Shown: one piece after another, positions 47,983-58,929 of the stretch | Layout: the number at the start of each line of letters is the position of its first letter | Numbering within the stretch: the first letter of the stretch is position 1 | Source: Parietaria judaica | Taxonomy: Eukaryota > Streptophyta > Magnoliopsida > Rosales > Urticaceae | Reading direction: 5' to 3' | NCBI GenBank assembly: GCA_954871525.1 | Contig: OX940864.1 | Location: 13,820,001 to 13,884,000 of the forward strand | DNA: 64,000 nt | The notes under the pieces: generated by a model | Database searches by the model: none | What the model was told of the DNA's origin: nothing | What the model saw: only the letters and a program-made list of their open reading frames with translations | Translations under genes and position numbers: made by a program

Positions 47983-49546
47983 TAATATAGTTTGTATGTC
48001 TGTATTATATTTAATCTCTTAGAATCCTCATATTTATTGAAGTAAAAAAATGAACGTTTCGAATCTCACAAAGCCGACTAGAATAAAACAAAAACAGAAC
48101 TCGAAATAATATGAATTAAATTATAAAAAATTGTACAAAATATTAAATAAAAATATATATTTAAAAAATCAGTGAAATATCACTTTTAACAAACAAGTGA
48201 AGTAATCGCATAATTTTTTTCATAATTTTCCTTTGATAATTTTCCATCAAATTAAATCACATAATTCCCGGAATAAATTTATATCAAATTTATCTTATAG
48301 AATAAGAAAATAAATGAAAAATGAAGAGTAACGCTTCGTTGTAAACATATAATTAATTCAACCCAAATTGTTGTGAATATTTTACAAATTAAAGAAGTGT
48401 CAAAACAGTCGTAAATGGACTACTAATCGGTGTCGATAATAATATTATTGGCCTGGAAATATTATAATGAATTAGTTCTGGAGTGAACATGAATAAAATT
48501 ATTATATCCACTTCTACATTATTTATTTGTTTAGCTTGCATCATTAGCATGAATAGTTCTCTGTCTTATCTAAACTAATGACTTAAGCTTTGACATGAAT
48601 CACTTAATAAATATTGTCCTATTAATAGTTGTTGTAGAGGTGGGTTTTTCTATATTTAAATAAATGAGAGATTCATCAATTACTCGCCATATGATACAGA
48701 TAATTAATTGAATTTATAAATTTATCAGTTCTATATTTATTCTCTTTTTTCTCTTTTGTTATTCATTTCGGAGTGTTTATTAAACACAAAAACTTTGATT
48801 CGTGTCAAATGTCGAGTAGGCAAATATTGCTATTATATATAATCGTTTAGAAAGACATATAGAGAGTAGCCTTTTCTAATTGATAGTGTATAAAATAAAC
48901 TAATAAATAATATATGAATATGATATTTTTATTTCAATTTTGTTCGTATTATTAATAAATCCTCTATATTTTATAAAATTTGTCAAGGATTCATAATTTT
49001 TCACTTTATATTCATTTTTATATAAATTAGTTGTATCCCTTTACTAATTAACTCGTGAAAGAATAATAGTTTTCTTGAAGATTTTTTATTTTATCGGTTC
49101 TCACTGATTTCTGATTAACTCAATTGTATGCTCATTATTACTCACAAAAAACTTAAACCCTTTGAAAAGTAGGAGATAAATATTTTTAGTGGTTAAAGCT
49201 ACACAAATAAAATAAAAAGTCCTTTCACCTATAACTAATTAGATTTTTTTTTTCATTTCTTATATTTATAAACTATATACTGTATAGTAGCTCTACCTTG
49301 TTGATCAAATTGGCGGTTGGCGAAGCTTGCCTCATCCTTTACAAGTGAAGTCATTTATTCATTATAAAAATAAAATAAAAACCGTATTCATGTGACACTA
49401 AAATTTAATATATAGAGAAATGTATGTAACCGAAATCAAATCATCAGTATGAATCTAGAGATTTAATAATTACAAATACAATGAGTGACATGGACTTGAG
49501 TAAATGTATAATGAAAAGGTCGGCTCCGAAAAGTCAGCACCATATA
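46270..49546. other. Long AT-rich spacer
   Basis: No genes. It contains TA microsatellites (about 46957-46972 and 47941-47968, the latter continuing as CA), poly(A) runs and AT-rich DNA of no recognisable origin. Confidence 0.5.
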
Positions 49547-49554
49547 CATATAGT

Positions 49555-49837
49555 TAGACGTGCACATTTCCGTCGCCAAACTGCACCGCGACTCGTCGCG
49601 GTGGATTCCGGCGCGTCGCGACGCGTCGCGACGCCGAGCTTCCGGTCGCGACGAGTCGCGACTCCCCCGTTCTCTCTCTCCCTCCCGCTCTCTCTCTCTC
49701 TCCGTCTCACAGCCGTGTCTCTCCCGACCAGCCGCGACCAGCCGCGACCGCACACGCCGCGACGCGTCGCGACGCGTTTTCTCGCGGTTTTGGCGAGCGA
49801 GTCGCGAGCAGCCGCGACGGCGTTTTGTGCACCTCTA
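49555..49837. mobile_element. GC-rich hAT-like MITE with TCGCGAC arrays (283 bp)
   Basis: The termini TAGACGTGCAC and, inverted, TAGAGGTGCAC match at 10 of 11 bases and fit the hAT YARNG rule. The flanking 8-bp duplication CATATAGT is exact (49547-49554 and 49838-49845). The interior is very GC-rich in AT-rich surroundings and is built from overlapping copies of GTCGCGAC and CGACGCGTCG palindromes around a CT-rich (CTCTCT) core. It has no coding capacity; long frames across it are composition artefacts. Confidence 0.85.
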
Positions 49838-50360
49838 CATATAGTCATATATAGTATACACGAAGAATCTAACGTCATTGCATTGATGTTATACACATTC
49901 TGTACATAAAAATATTTGACTATGAAATTTTTGTATGAGAAATTCATATTTATGTAGAAGATAACAATCATATTTTTAAATTTTGAGGAAATTTAAAAAT
50001 AGTTAATCCATTCAGAACTATAAGCAATATTATTTATATATAAGCTAAAAGTGTAATTATAGCATAACTAAGAACAAAGCAATATTATCTCCTATTTTAG
50101 AATAATTTAGAATTTAAATGAATCTCCAAGTTTATCTGAAAAGAAAAATGTTGACCATTGAAAGTTTGATATATATATATATTTATATATTATATATGTA
50201 TAAACGTAGAAAACAATTATAACGAATCCTTTAATTAATTTAGATTTTTTAATTTAATTTTTTGTGCTCACATTGAAATTAGTCAATATCATTTTAAGTA
50301 ATACAAAGAAAACTCATTATTCGCTTCACTTTTTTAAATAGATTAGTATTATAATCTGGG

Positions 50361-50888
50361 TATATAACGGCAAAAGTATCTTGAAGTACATAAAATTCCA
50401 CGGCATATTCTTAATCTTATTTTATCGTGATAAAAGTACTAAAAGTAACTTTCTCATATCAATGTAAGTTCCAAATGACTTCCGTTATAACTCATCCGTC
50501 ATATGTCACAGCTTGTCACCTTTTTTTTAGCATTACCGACAACAGGTTAATAACAACGATGTTGCTAATGCCAATCCGAAGTTGGATTACAATGGTCCTA
50601 CGTAAGATCAAGTGTTTGTTTACTAAAACAACAACGAAGTCGGAGATGATTATCCCGAATGTGGAGTTATAAACTCCGACTTCAGGATTAACATCTTCAA
50701 ATTCGAGAGAAAGTGGATGACATGGCCGTGTAAAAACGTGACAAGTGACATTTGACTGATGAGTGATGAGTAATAACAAAAACCACTTGAAAGTTACAGT
50801 GACATGAAAAAAGTTATTTTCAGTACTTTTATTACGATGAATAGAATTAAAAATATACTGTGAAAATTTAATTACTTTAATTTTTCTT
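50361..50888. mobile_element. Foldback MITE with ~100-bp inverted termini
   Basis: The left arm (about 50368-50475, with GATAAAAGTACTAAAAGTAACTTT) is mirrored by the right arm (about 50780-50885, inverted AATAAAAGTACTGAAAATAACTTT). The arms pair for roughly 100 bp at perhaps 75 percent identity. The outer left end has ATAACGGCAAAAGTATC, shared with elements at 46.0 and 58.5 kb. The centre encodes nothing convincing. Confidence 0.65.
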
Positions 50889-50941
50889 GCCTCTGGTTAT
50901 CCTATAGCAATACATGAGACAAAGAAACTATTGCACTTGCC

Positions 50942-51055
50942 TTGTCTGTTGCCAGGTCAGCAGCGATAATCAGATATGTAAGAACTTGGTATATATACAT
51001 TGTCTGTTGCCAGGTCAGCAGCGATAATCAGATATGTAAGAACTTGGTATAAGTA
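50942..51055. repeat. Recent tandem duplication, 58-bp unit
   Basis: TTGTCTGTTGCCAGGTCAGC...AAGAACTTGGTATA is repeated twice head to tail with no difference over about 52 bp. Confidence 0.9.
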
Positions 51056-53180
51056 TATAGCTGTCTCTATCCATGTACTCACTCGCTTGTTATTATTATA
51101 TATATTTATATAATATGCGTGTGTGAACAGCGTTTCATGCATAGTAATATAAAGTTGTGAATTATAATGTATACAACTACTGATCTGGTCAAAAGTCAAA
51201 CCCAACCCTCACTCGTTGGAAACCGGATATACCACATTGATTCCTCTACTGACTACTCTATGTTCACTCGATCCAATTTTTTATTTGTTTTATTTATTTA
51301 TTTGGATGCAGATAAATGAAAAGTCAACTGCAATAACTACTTGCCACCTGTCACACCTCACCCGATGGCGTTCTTTTTTTCTTTTCAACTTTAGGAAAAC
51401 TCTCGAATATTCTCTTACAATTCCACTTAGAAAAAGGGCAATTTAGGGAGAAAAATTAGAAGCATGGGGTTTTGACTTTTCTTTAATGTCAACATAGAAA
51501 TTGCAAGTTCAACGTATTCACCACCGCGCGCCTAGACAAATTTGTCAAAATAAAACTACTTTAAAATAACTTCATAAATATATTAGTCAACGCTAAATTA
51601 AATCTGCAAAAAAACGTTACCGTTCTATGAACGTGCGTTTGAGATTGAATATGGACCATGATGAGCACTATAATTATGTCTATAATCATCTCATTTGATT
51701 ATAGTAGCTATAACGTTCTCTTTGAATTTTTGGAGTGACGTAATTAATAAGTCTCATCTTGTAAAGATAAGTTGGTAATTTGACACCGATTAGAGTTCAT
51801 TACTAGAGATATTTTGATGCGAGGGAGATCGGGGAAAACACGAACAAGCCCGGAATTCGTGCATGATTTGTAAAGCACAAACTCAATCAACGTCTTTGAG
51901 ATACGCACTGAACATGAATTTCCCTCGCGCACAACATGAAATTGAAAGAAATACTACGATATTAGGTTTAAAAATGATCAAATTTGATCTTAACATTAAA
52001 AAAAAACGGTATTATACTCAAACTCTTGATGGTTATAAAAAGATATATATATATATACACAAATATATATATATATATATATACATACAATAAAGCGCAC
52101 AAAACATTAAAACGAGTTTGACACGAAAACAACGTTGTTAAGACCTGAAAATCGCAATCGGGATCAGATAAAACAAGCTCTAAACTCACATGCTGACATG
52201 ATTAATGGACTATTAAGATGAAAAAGAAAATCGTTAACTTAATTTCAATTATTTGGGTTAAGTCCGCGTGGATATATAGAGTTGATAGTGGGAACTCAAC
52301 GGAAAAATACTTGCACCATTTTAACTTTAAAAATGATTTGAACTTCCCTTTTTTGTCATTATTACTTGTATTAGCATAATGGTGGGTGGGTGGTTATATT
52401 AGTAAGAGGAATATTTATGACATAAGTGCCTAATTTTATATTAAGTGTGTTAGTACATTCTGAATCTCGTTTTCAATCAATGGTAATAGTACTTAAAATT
52501 ACAAAAAAAGGTATCAAAATCCAGTTTTATCCATGTTGAGTTAACGTTTCTTAAACACGCGTACATGATCTAGTACAATAAAAATGTTTAATAATTCATT
52601 GTTATTTATACATGTTTTTCTTGTTTAACAGACAAATTGGACTTTGACATTATTTAATAATTTTGCCACTGAAAATAAATCGAATATATGACAAACTTTT
52701 AATATAAGATTAGATATTTATCACGCAAATATACTAAAGTAAAAATAAGCCAACGAGGGTTAGTTTTATGTCCATATTTATTCCACTCGCATTTGGCATC
52801 ACATGACGACGTCAAGAACTCTGATATGCATGCATTGCGAAATTTATGAATATTTTCCACGTTGTGCTTTACAATTAGATCCTTTTCACGTTAGACGCTT
52901 TTACAACATTATTTGTCTCGTCTTCATATATTTGTACTTTGCGCAAAAGGGGATTTATCTATACTAAGAAAAACAAGAGTTAGCTAATTTTCCACTTGTT
53001 ATTATAGGCTTAATATGAATGGAATTTTATTGAAACAACAATCGATCAAAACTTTCGTATGCTCGTTATACCATGGATTTGGGCATTTGACCAGATACTT
53101 ATAGAAAATATGATGTCATCAACCTCGGCTTTAGAGTTTTTATATGAGTAGATAATTAGTTTCTATAATGCAATTGGAAA
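51056..53180. other. AT-rich spacer
   Basis: No gene recognised. TA microsatellites at about 52044-52085. Confidence 0.5.
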
Positions 53181-53185
53181 AATGG

Positions 53186-53310
53186 GGCAGTCATGGGGCG
53201 CGGGGTATGGGATGCCCCACGGTTTTGGGTAAAACGGGGACGATTTTTACCCGATACGCAGCAAAGCTCGGGCATGCTATGGGTAACCCTAGATTTCTGA
53301 GCCCTGACAA
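53186..53310. other. GC-rich patch, possible transposon relic
   Basis: GGGGCAGTCATGGGGCGCGGGG...GGGTAACCC...GAGCCCTG stands out from its AT-rich surroundings and resembles the subterminal part of hAT MITEs, but I find no matching ends or target duplication. Confidence 0.3.
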
Positions 53311-54024
53311 ATCAATATAATTTACTAGCTTATTAATGCATTCATTAATAGTGTAGGCGATACATGAGGATGTAAGGCGCATATGCAAGTTCTCTTAATT
53401 CTAAATGGTGAAAAATGAAAGAAAAATTCTAAATTTTAAGTGAAAATGAAAATTTAAACGTTCATATTATTAGAAACAGTAAAATAAAATATTGACGGAC
53501 GGATCATTACAAATATTAAAAGATGACAAGTTAAAAATGACAATCACTACTATCCTCGAAATATGTAGACATCTCTAACTCCTCCTCCTCCTCAGTTAAC
53601 ACTTATTCATCTCCAAACGAACTATATTTCTCACTCTATTTCCTATTCTAAATTTATTCTCTTTATCATACTCATACCCCTATATTTATTTTTTGATTTC
53701 TAATAAAATCACTTAGAAGAATCATCATACTGATAAAAAATTCCATAATGCAATTATATATATATACACATTCAATAAAATAAATATTGATTAAATAGAA
53801 TTTCTAATGTTATGGTGTTTTCTTAATTTTCTTAGGATGTGCAAATATTATTGTTGTATTTTAAATCAATGTAGTGTACTAATTTATATAAAGTAAACAT
53901 GTAATTGGTAAACATAAAAAAAAATTTACAAGGGAAAAAATTAAATAATTTTACAAAATTAGGATATTTGTGTAAATTTTAAGACTTTAAAAGACTTAAA
54001 ATAAATAAATAGTGTTAGTGAAAG
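53311..54024. other. AT-rich spacer
   Basis: Nothing recognisable; a CTCCTCCTCCTC run occurs at about 53580. Confidence 0.5.
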
Positions 54025-54084
54025 GTGCAACACTATGGTGTTGCACTGTTCAATTTTCTAACCCACGCTATAATAGCGTGGGTT
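54025..54084. repeat. Two adjacent perfect hairpins
   Basis: GTGCAACAC-TATG-GTGTTGCAC (54025-54046, 9-bp arms) and AACCCACGCTA-TAA-TAGCGTGGGTT (54060-54084, 11-bp arms) are both perfect and separated by 13 bp. Confidence 0.85.
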
Positions 54085-55336
54085 TTGGAGCTGCCTTTAA
54101 TCACTCATCAAAGAAAAAAAATATTTTAATTCAAAGAAACAAAAGAGTAATTTTAAAATTTATGTAACACAAAGGAGAAAAAATAAATCTTTAAGGAAGA
54201 TTAATAAATATTTGTTTATATCTACAATTTGGACCTCTATGCGGTTTTTGGTTTCTAGACTATAACTTTTATTTTAAAATCTAAGAATTTTTGAAGATTG
54301 GTATACGGATACCAATACTTGATGAGTATAGTATACCGACAGGTTTTTGTATGATAATAGTACATTTTCAAAATATTTATTAAAAACATTAATTAATTAA
54401 TTTTTTTTTACTTTTTATATTAGAGATTAAAATTATGAGCTTTAAGCAACAAAAAAAAATCAAGTTTTGAAAGGTTTATTAATTTATTTATATATATAAT
54501 GAAAAAAGAATGGCATTTAAATTTTTCTATCAGACAGCGGTCACGACTAGAATTGGAAAATCGGTGGGTTTCGGTTTCGGGCGGTCTTAAAACCATGGTT
54601 TAAGTTTAAACTTCAAATGATGATTACATTTTTATTTCTAATCAGTTGTATTTTTCAAGAATGACGACCCAACATCATTCATTATTTACTGTAGTTCTCT
54701 AATAAGAGCTATTATTAAAATGCTTTAAATAGAACTTTAGAGAAGACTTCAATGAAAGATTTAATATATAATGTCTTACTTCCCTGACCAATTATTAATG
54801 CTTAAACGGTCCGCATAATGGTAAAAGTAAAAACAAGTGGGAACTAAATTTCAAATTATAAAATGTGTTTAATTATGTACCCAAATGGACTTAATAATAT
54901 TATAAAAAGAAAAGAATTGGTGAGCTGAATATTCATTTTTCTAAGATATAGAGAATAATTCAAGTATAACATTGAAAGGTTCTCGTTTTAGATTTAGTAT
55001 TGTAAGGATTTATTATCAAGGTCAAGGTCACGCATGTCAAAAAAACAAAAACACATAAAAAATAAAAGAACTAATTACAAATGCATGATCGAAATATGGG
55101 TGTCTAGAATGACTTTAAGCGTGTTTATTTAAATGAAGATTACATTGTCCGAATAAGAATTTAGGCCTCGTTTAGTAGCTTCTTGCAAAATTGTTTTTCA
55201 CTATTCAGTTAAGAAGTGAGATTTGATGTTTGGTAAATTATTCAAGACAAAAAATTCTTCAATAATTATGGAAGTAAATGAATGAATTCGAAAAGTGGGT
55301 TTATGATGTTTTGCAATAATTTATCTCATTTTCTAT
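54085..55336. other. AT-rich spacer
   Basis: No gene or complete transposon recognised. Confidence 0.5.
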
Positions 55337-55483
55337 CCTTTCTCTCATATTTGCTAATAATATGTAGAGTCATTATCGATGACGGTTATTATGTATACTT
55401 ATTATTGTATCTTTTCTCTCATATTGCTAATAATATGTAGAGTCATTATCGATGACGGTTATTATGTATACTTATTATTGTAC
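55337..55483. repeat. Tandem duplication, ~73-bp unit
   Basis: A unit containing TTTCTCTCATATT(T)GCTAATAATATGTAGAGTCATTATCGATGACGG...TTATTATTGTA occurs twice head to tail with one or two differences. Confidence 0.9.
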
Positions 55484-55650
55484 GTGACTTGCACTATGTC
55501 TTACGTATGTGATTATATTTATATTATTGATGTTTAAAAAATTATTTTTTTCAAGAAAAAACTAATGTACCAAACATATTTTCTTATTTTCAGTTTTTCA
55601 AATAAATAAAAAAACCGTATCAAACAATTATTTAAAAACAACTGCAATAA

Positions 55651-55820
55651 TTTTTTTTTTTTTTTTGAAAACATAGACTTCTTTCATTAACAAGGGAGTA
55701 AATCCCGATCAACACAATTGAAGAGCCAAGTCGGGCAATTGAGCACCCCTATGTCCGAAATTAAACCCGATAGGCGAGACTTGGCAATACAATTTGCCGA
55801 CTCGTTACATGTTCCTTAAA
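55651..55820 (-). mobile_element. 5'-truncated LINE 3' end
   Basis: On the minus strand a reading frame CNESANCIAKSRLSG fits the C-terminal RNase H region of plant LINEs. It runs to a stop and then a poly(A) tail, seen as a T-run at 55651-55666. A 37-bp segment of its 3' part (55668-55704) is duplicated at 55818-55854. Confidence 0.55.
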
Positions 55821-55851
55821 ACATAGACTTCTTTCATTAACAAGGGAGTAA

Positions 55852-55879
55852 ATCAGAATATTTGTTACACTACAATTAC

Positions 55880-55910
<31 letters not shown>

Positions 55911-55919
55911 GAATATTTG
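55852..55919 (+). repeat. Poly(A) insert between 13-bp direct repeats
   Basis: ATCAGAATATTTG occurs at 55852-55864 and 55907-55919. Between them are 15 bp and a run of about 27 A. This looks like a very short retroposed insert with target-site duplication. Confidence 0.55.
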
Positions 55920-56164
55920 AAGTTAGCTACAAGACAGGGCAAGTATTGTTTCTTAATTTGAATAACTGAAAATTAAGTCTAAACTAATTAATTAAAGAGG
56001 TCCAGTAAGTACATGTTATTGCTCCCATCAACAGATCTAATCTTAAGTTTCACAACCCAAACAGAACTACTTGAAATAAATAAAAACTAGAATATAAAAA
56101 GATGGGGATAGCAAGAGAAAATATTGACATTAATTCTATAAGCCATTAGCTATAATTTTCATGG

Positions 56165-58270
56165 TCACCAAGGCCTCCCTTGTTTTCCAAGTCGACGCGC
56201 CAATTTAATATCTTTTGTCACTGCGCCAACGGAACAACACAATAATTATATATGATAGACCTCTAAATTTGTGTATTTATATTATTTAAGGGTATTACAA
56301 ATATTTACAATAATTATAGAATTCGGGTTTTCTATCCTCCATTATAATTTTGGGTTATAATTGTTAGGTTTGTACCTCGCAGGCATTGTTAGGTGAGTTT
56401 CCCAATCAATAAAGTTTAATTATCGATTTGGTTCTTATGAAAATATCGATTTGGTTCTGATACTGTAAATAAAGCTTTAAAAGGTAAGATCGAACATTCG
56501 TAGAAAGCCCGACTGAGTTGTTTTAAAACGGGCATTCTTCGTGTCAATTTCAGTGTATTCTCGTTATTCAAAAGAAGATTTGTCTGTGCAAAATACTAAA
56601 CAAAAATAAGAGAAGAGAAGAGCAAACTGAACTTACTTAGAGTGACACGTTTGGCGTGAATTGCGCAGAGCATTGAATCTTCAAACAGATGAACAATAAA
56701 CTCTTCTGTTGCCTACAAACATACTGTATTATACGTACTTGTGCATGATCAACTATATATATATATATATATATATTATTAATAGAGTAATAAATAATAA
56801 TAATATGAAGCCAAGTGTTTACGAGTTAATCACCTCCTGTAATGCTACTAAGGCTTCGAATTGCCATCGGGTAACCTCTGCAGGAGCAACCTGGGTGGTG
56901 ATCTCTCGAACCTAAAAGAACCGACACCGAAAAATATATTCGACGTTTTATTTTTCCGATTAAATACTACAATACAATTGTCTGTCACTCATATCCCATA
57001 GTTATCATCAACTAGTGAGAACCAAACCCTGCAATGTTTTGGTTTTTGAATAGAGAACCGTGTTACCGGAATCTGTTTTATTATTTTACACCGGAACTAA
57101 TTTTAAAACTGATTTTCAGGAATGGAAAAAGAAGTGTAAAAACGAAAACAGTTCCGATTCTGGTTTTGTAAGGGACTGAAAACAACGACGTTGGTTTAAA
57201 CATACAAGTCTGACGAACGCAGCTGCAGGAATCAGCAGAGCACATGACTTCTGGTAGTGGCGGATCTCCTGAAGCGCCTTCGTTCCGGGCTTGAACCGAC
57301 GCTTCTTCCTCTCTCGTGTTGGGGGTGGCAGGGGCACTGATGGTGAAGCTATAAACAAAAAAGACAAGTTCTTTTTGGCTTTTTCAAACATCAATCTCAA
57401 GTAAAACAATCAAAACAAGGAAGGGAATTTACTTACCTTCCTGAGTTTGTCTTCGTGATTCGGTGCGTGTTCCACGCCGGTCCTTCCAAGTGTAAACAGA
57501 CTTTATCAGGAACACACAAGCGTTGTGAATCGTAGAATGGTAGAGATACCAAATTGTTACGTGCCAAGATGTGAATCGAATTGGGAAATTCAGCTAACAC
57601 TCACTAAACCCAATATCCCTCTTTGAGAGGGATTACGTTTTATAAAATGTCTATTGGCTATCTTTCTCATTAACATGCACTCTAGCGAGAAAATTACAAC
57701 CTAATGAGCCGAACCGGCCCGACTCAACTAAGTCTCAAACGGCAAACTTACTTATAATCGACATTGATCCAATTAACCCTCTAAACGACATAAATCCTAA
57801 AAAGCGGCACAAGCTCTCTACGAGACCGATTTCACTTGGTGCAAATGGAAAAATCATAAAATTTCACAAACAAAAACGAATCATGTTTTCTCAAGACTAA
57901 CTGTACATCCTACAAATCAGCCATACACAATTTAATCTGGGATTTGGGAATTAGGTCGAATTCACGAGGACCCACGAACATTTTCCCAAACGATTCTATT
58001 ATTAACCGCTCAAATGACAAACATTTCAAGGAGAAGCTCAAATTTCCAAACCCGGATCCAAATTCTCTGCCTATTGAGTAAGCGAGATGTGAAGAAAAGA
58101 GGAAGAGAGTGATACCGGAGTAGTTGGAGGAGGAGAGCTCGGAACTGCGAAAGTTTGAAGAGGAAGTATAAGCTGCGAGAGATGGGTGAAGAAAGAAGAG
58201 CCTGTGAATAGAGAAACTAACCAGTGGGGGCTTTGCGCTTTCTAGAAGCGGGATGCTTCACCCTCGCCAT
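56165..58270 (-). CDS. CENH3: CENH3, centromere-specific histone H3 (158 aa, 7 exons)
   Basis: CENH3 replaces H3 in centromeric nucleosomes and marks where the kinetochore forms. I resolved seven minus-strand exons: 58270-58222, 58145-58117, 57482-57437, 57348-57206, 56911-56834, 56712-56637 and 56220-56165. All are GT-AG with matching phase, 477 nt to TGA. The N-terminal tail ([13 protein letters not shown], then Ser/Pro/Thr-rich and [10 protein letters not shown]) is unlike canonical H3. The histone fold starts at [18 protein letters not shown] (alpha-N), then [15 protein letters not shown] (alpha-1). A longer loop 1 follows ([12 protein letters not shown]), as in CENH3 and not in H3. Then come alpha-2 (EALVALQE...[18 protein letters not shown]) and the end [12 protein letters not shown]. 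Usual plant length is 150-180 aa. Alternative acceptors exist for exon 2 (about 22 bp upstream, another frame) and exon 3 (18 bp upstream, same frame). No lesion is seen; it looks functional. Confidence 0.95.
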
Positions 58271-58313
58271 GTTCGTCGCAGAGAGCTTCGAAAGGTTTCG
58301 ATTCGAGTTTTGG

Positions 58314-58321
58314 CTTCCCGC
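58314..58321 (-). promoter_or_regulatory. Possible E2F site in the CENH3 promoter
   Basis: GCGGGAAG on the minus strand (CTTCCCGC on plus) lies about 45 bp before the CENH3 start codon. It is one base from the E2F consensus TTTCCCGC. E2F control of CENH3 is known in Arabidopsis; here it is inferred from this one site. Confidence 0.45.
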
Positions 58322-58458
58322 TTAAACAGTGTGATACTCTAATTTGGGATTACTTTCAAAATAATTCAGTAAATATGACCGTTGGTTTGTTGGAAATTTA
58401 GAATCAAATGATATGGGATTTTCTTCACATGCATACTCTAATTTCTCGTCATATATAA

Positions 58459-58929
58459 TTGCGGCAAAAGTATTCAAAGTATGTATAATAATAATAATTC
58501 ATTCCCATACGTTTTGATACTAAAATTAAAATTCAACGTTTGATAATTTCTTTCATGTTAACGTTTTTTAAAATAATAATCGTGGCATGAATTTCAATAA
58601 ATTTATTTTTTTATCATTCGTCGACTAAATACTTTGTGCTTTTACATATTAAAATGTTTTGGTATTCTAGTCGTAATGATAATGTATTTGTATGCATGTG
58701 AAGAGAAAAAATACTTATGCCGCAATAAGTACAATCAGGCACATGTGGCGATGGCATGGCATACATGGGGCAGAGAGTTAACGGTCACGTAGCAAGAGCT
58801 AACGGAGAATCAACCGGTGAGACTGGTAAACGTCTAAAAACGTACGTTGGGTATTATTATCGGGAATTTTCAAAGTTTGGTATATGCTGCCTACTTTGAC
58901 CATATGTTAGGTATTTTTACCGCAAATAG
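58459..58929. mobile_element. Probable MITE with GCGGCAAAAGTAT-type inverted ends
   Basis: The left end ATTGCGGCAAAAGTATTCAAAG is mirrored at the right end (inverted ATTTGCGGTAAAAATACC). It is non-coding. It lies directly upstream of CENH3, starting about 190 bp before its start codon. Confidence 0.5.

Noticed and set aside
49463..49971. Arg/Ser-rich frames of 94-146 codons across the GC-rich MITE
   Set aside because: Produced by the TCGCGAC repeats; the exact 8-bp duplication shows a non-coding insertion.
53186..53310. Complete hAT MITE
   Set aside because: One end looks right but no matching opposite end or 8-bp duplication could be found.
54060..54084. Helitron 3' hairpin
   Set aside because: No CTRR terminus follows within the usual 10-12 bases on either strand.
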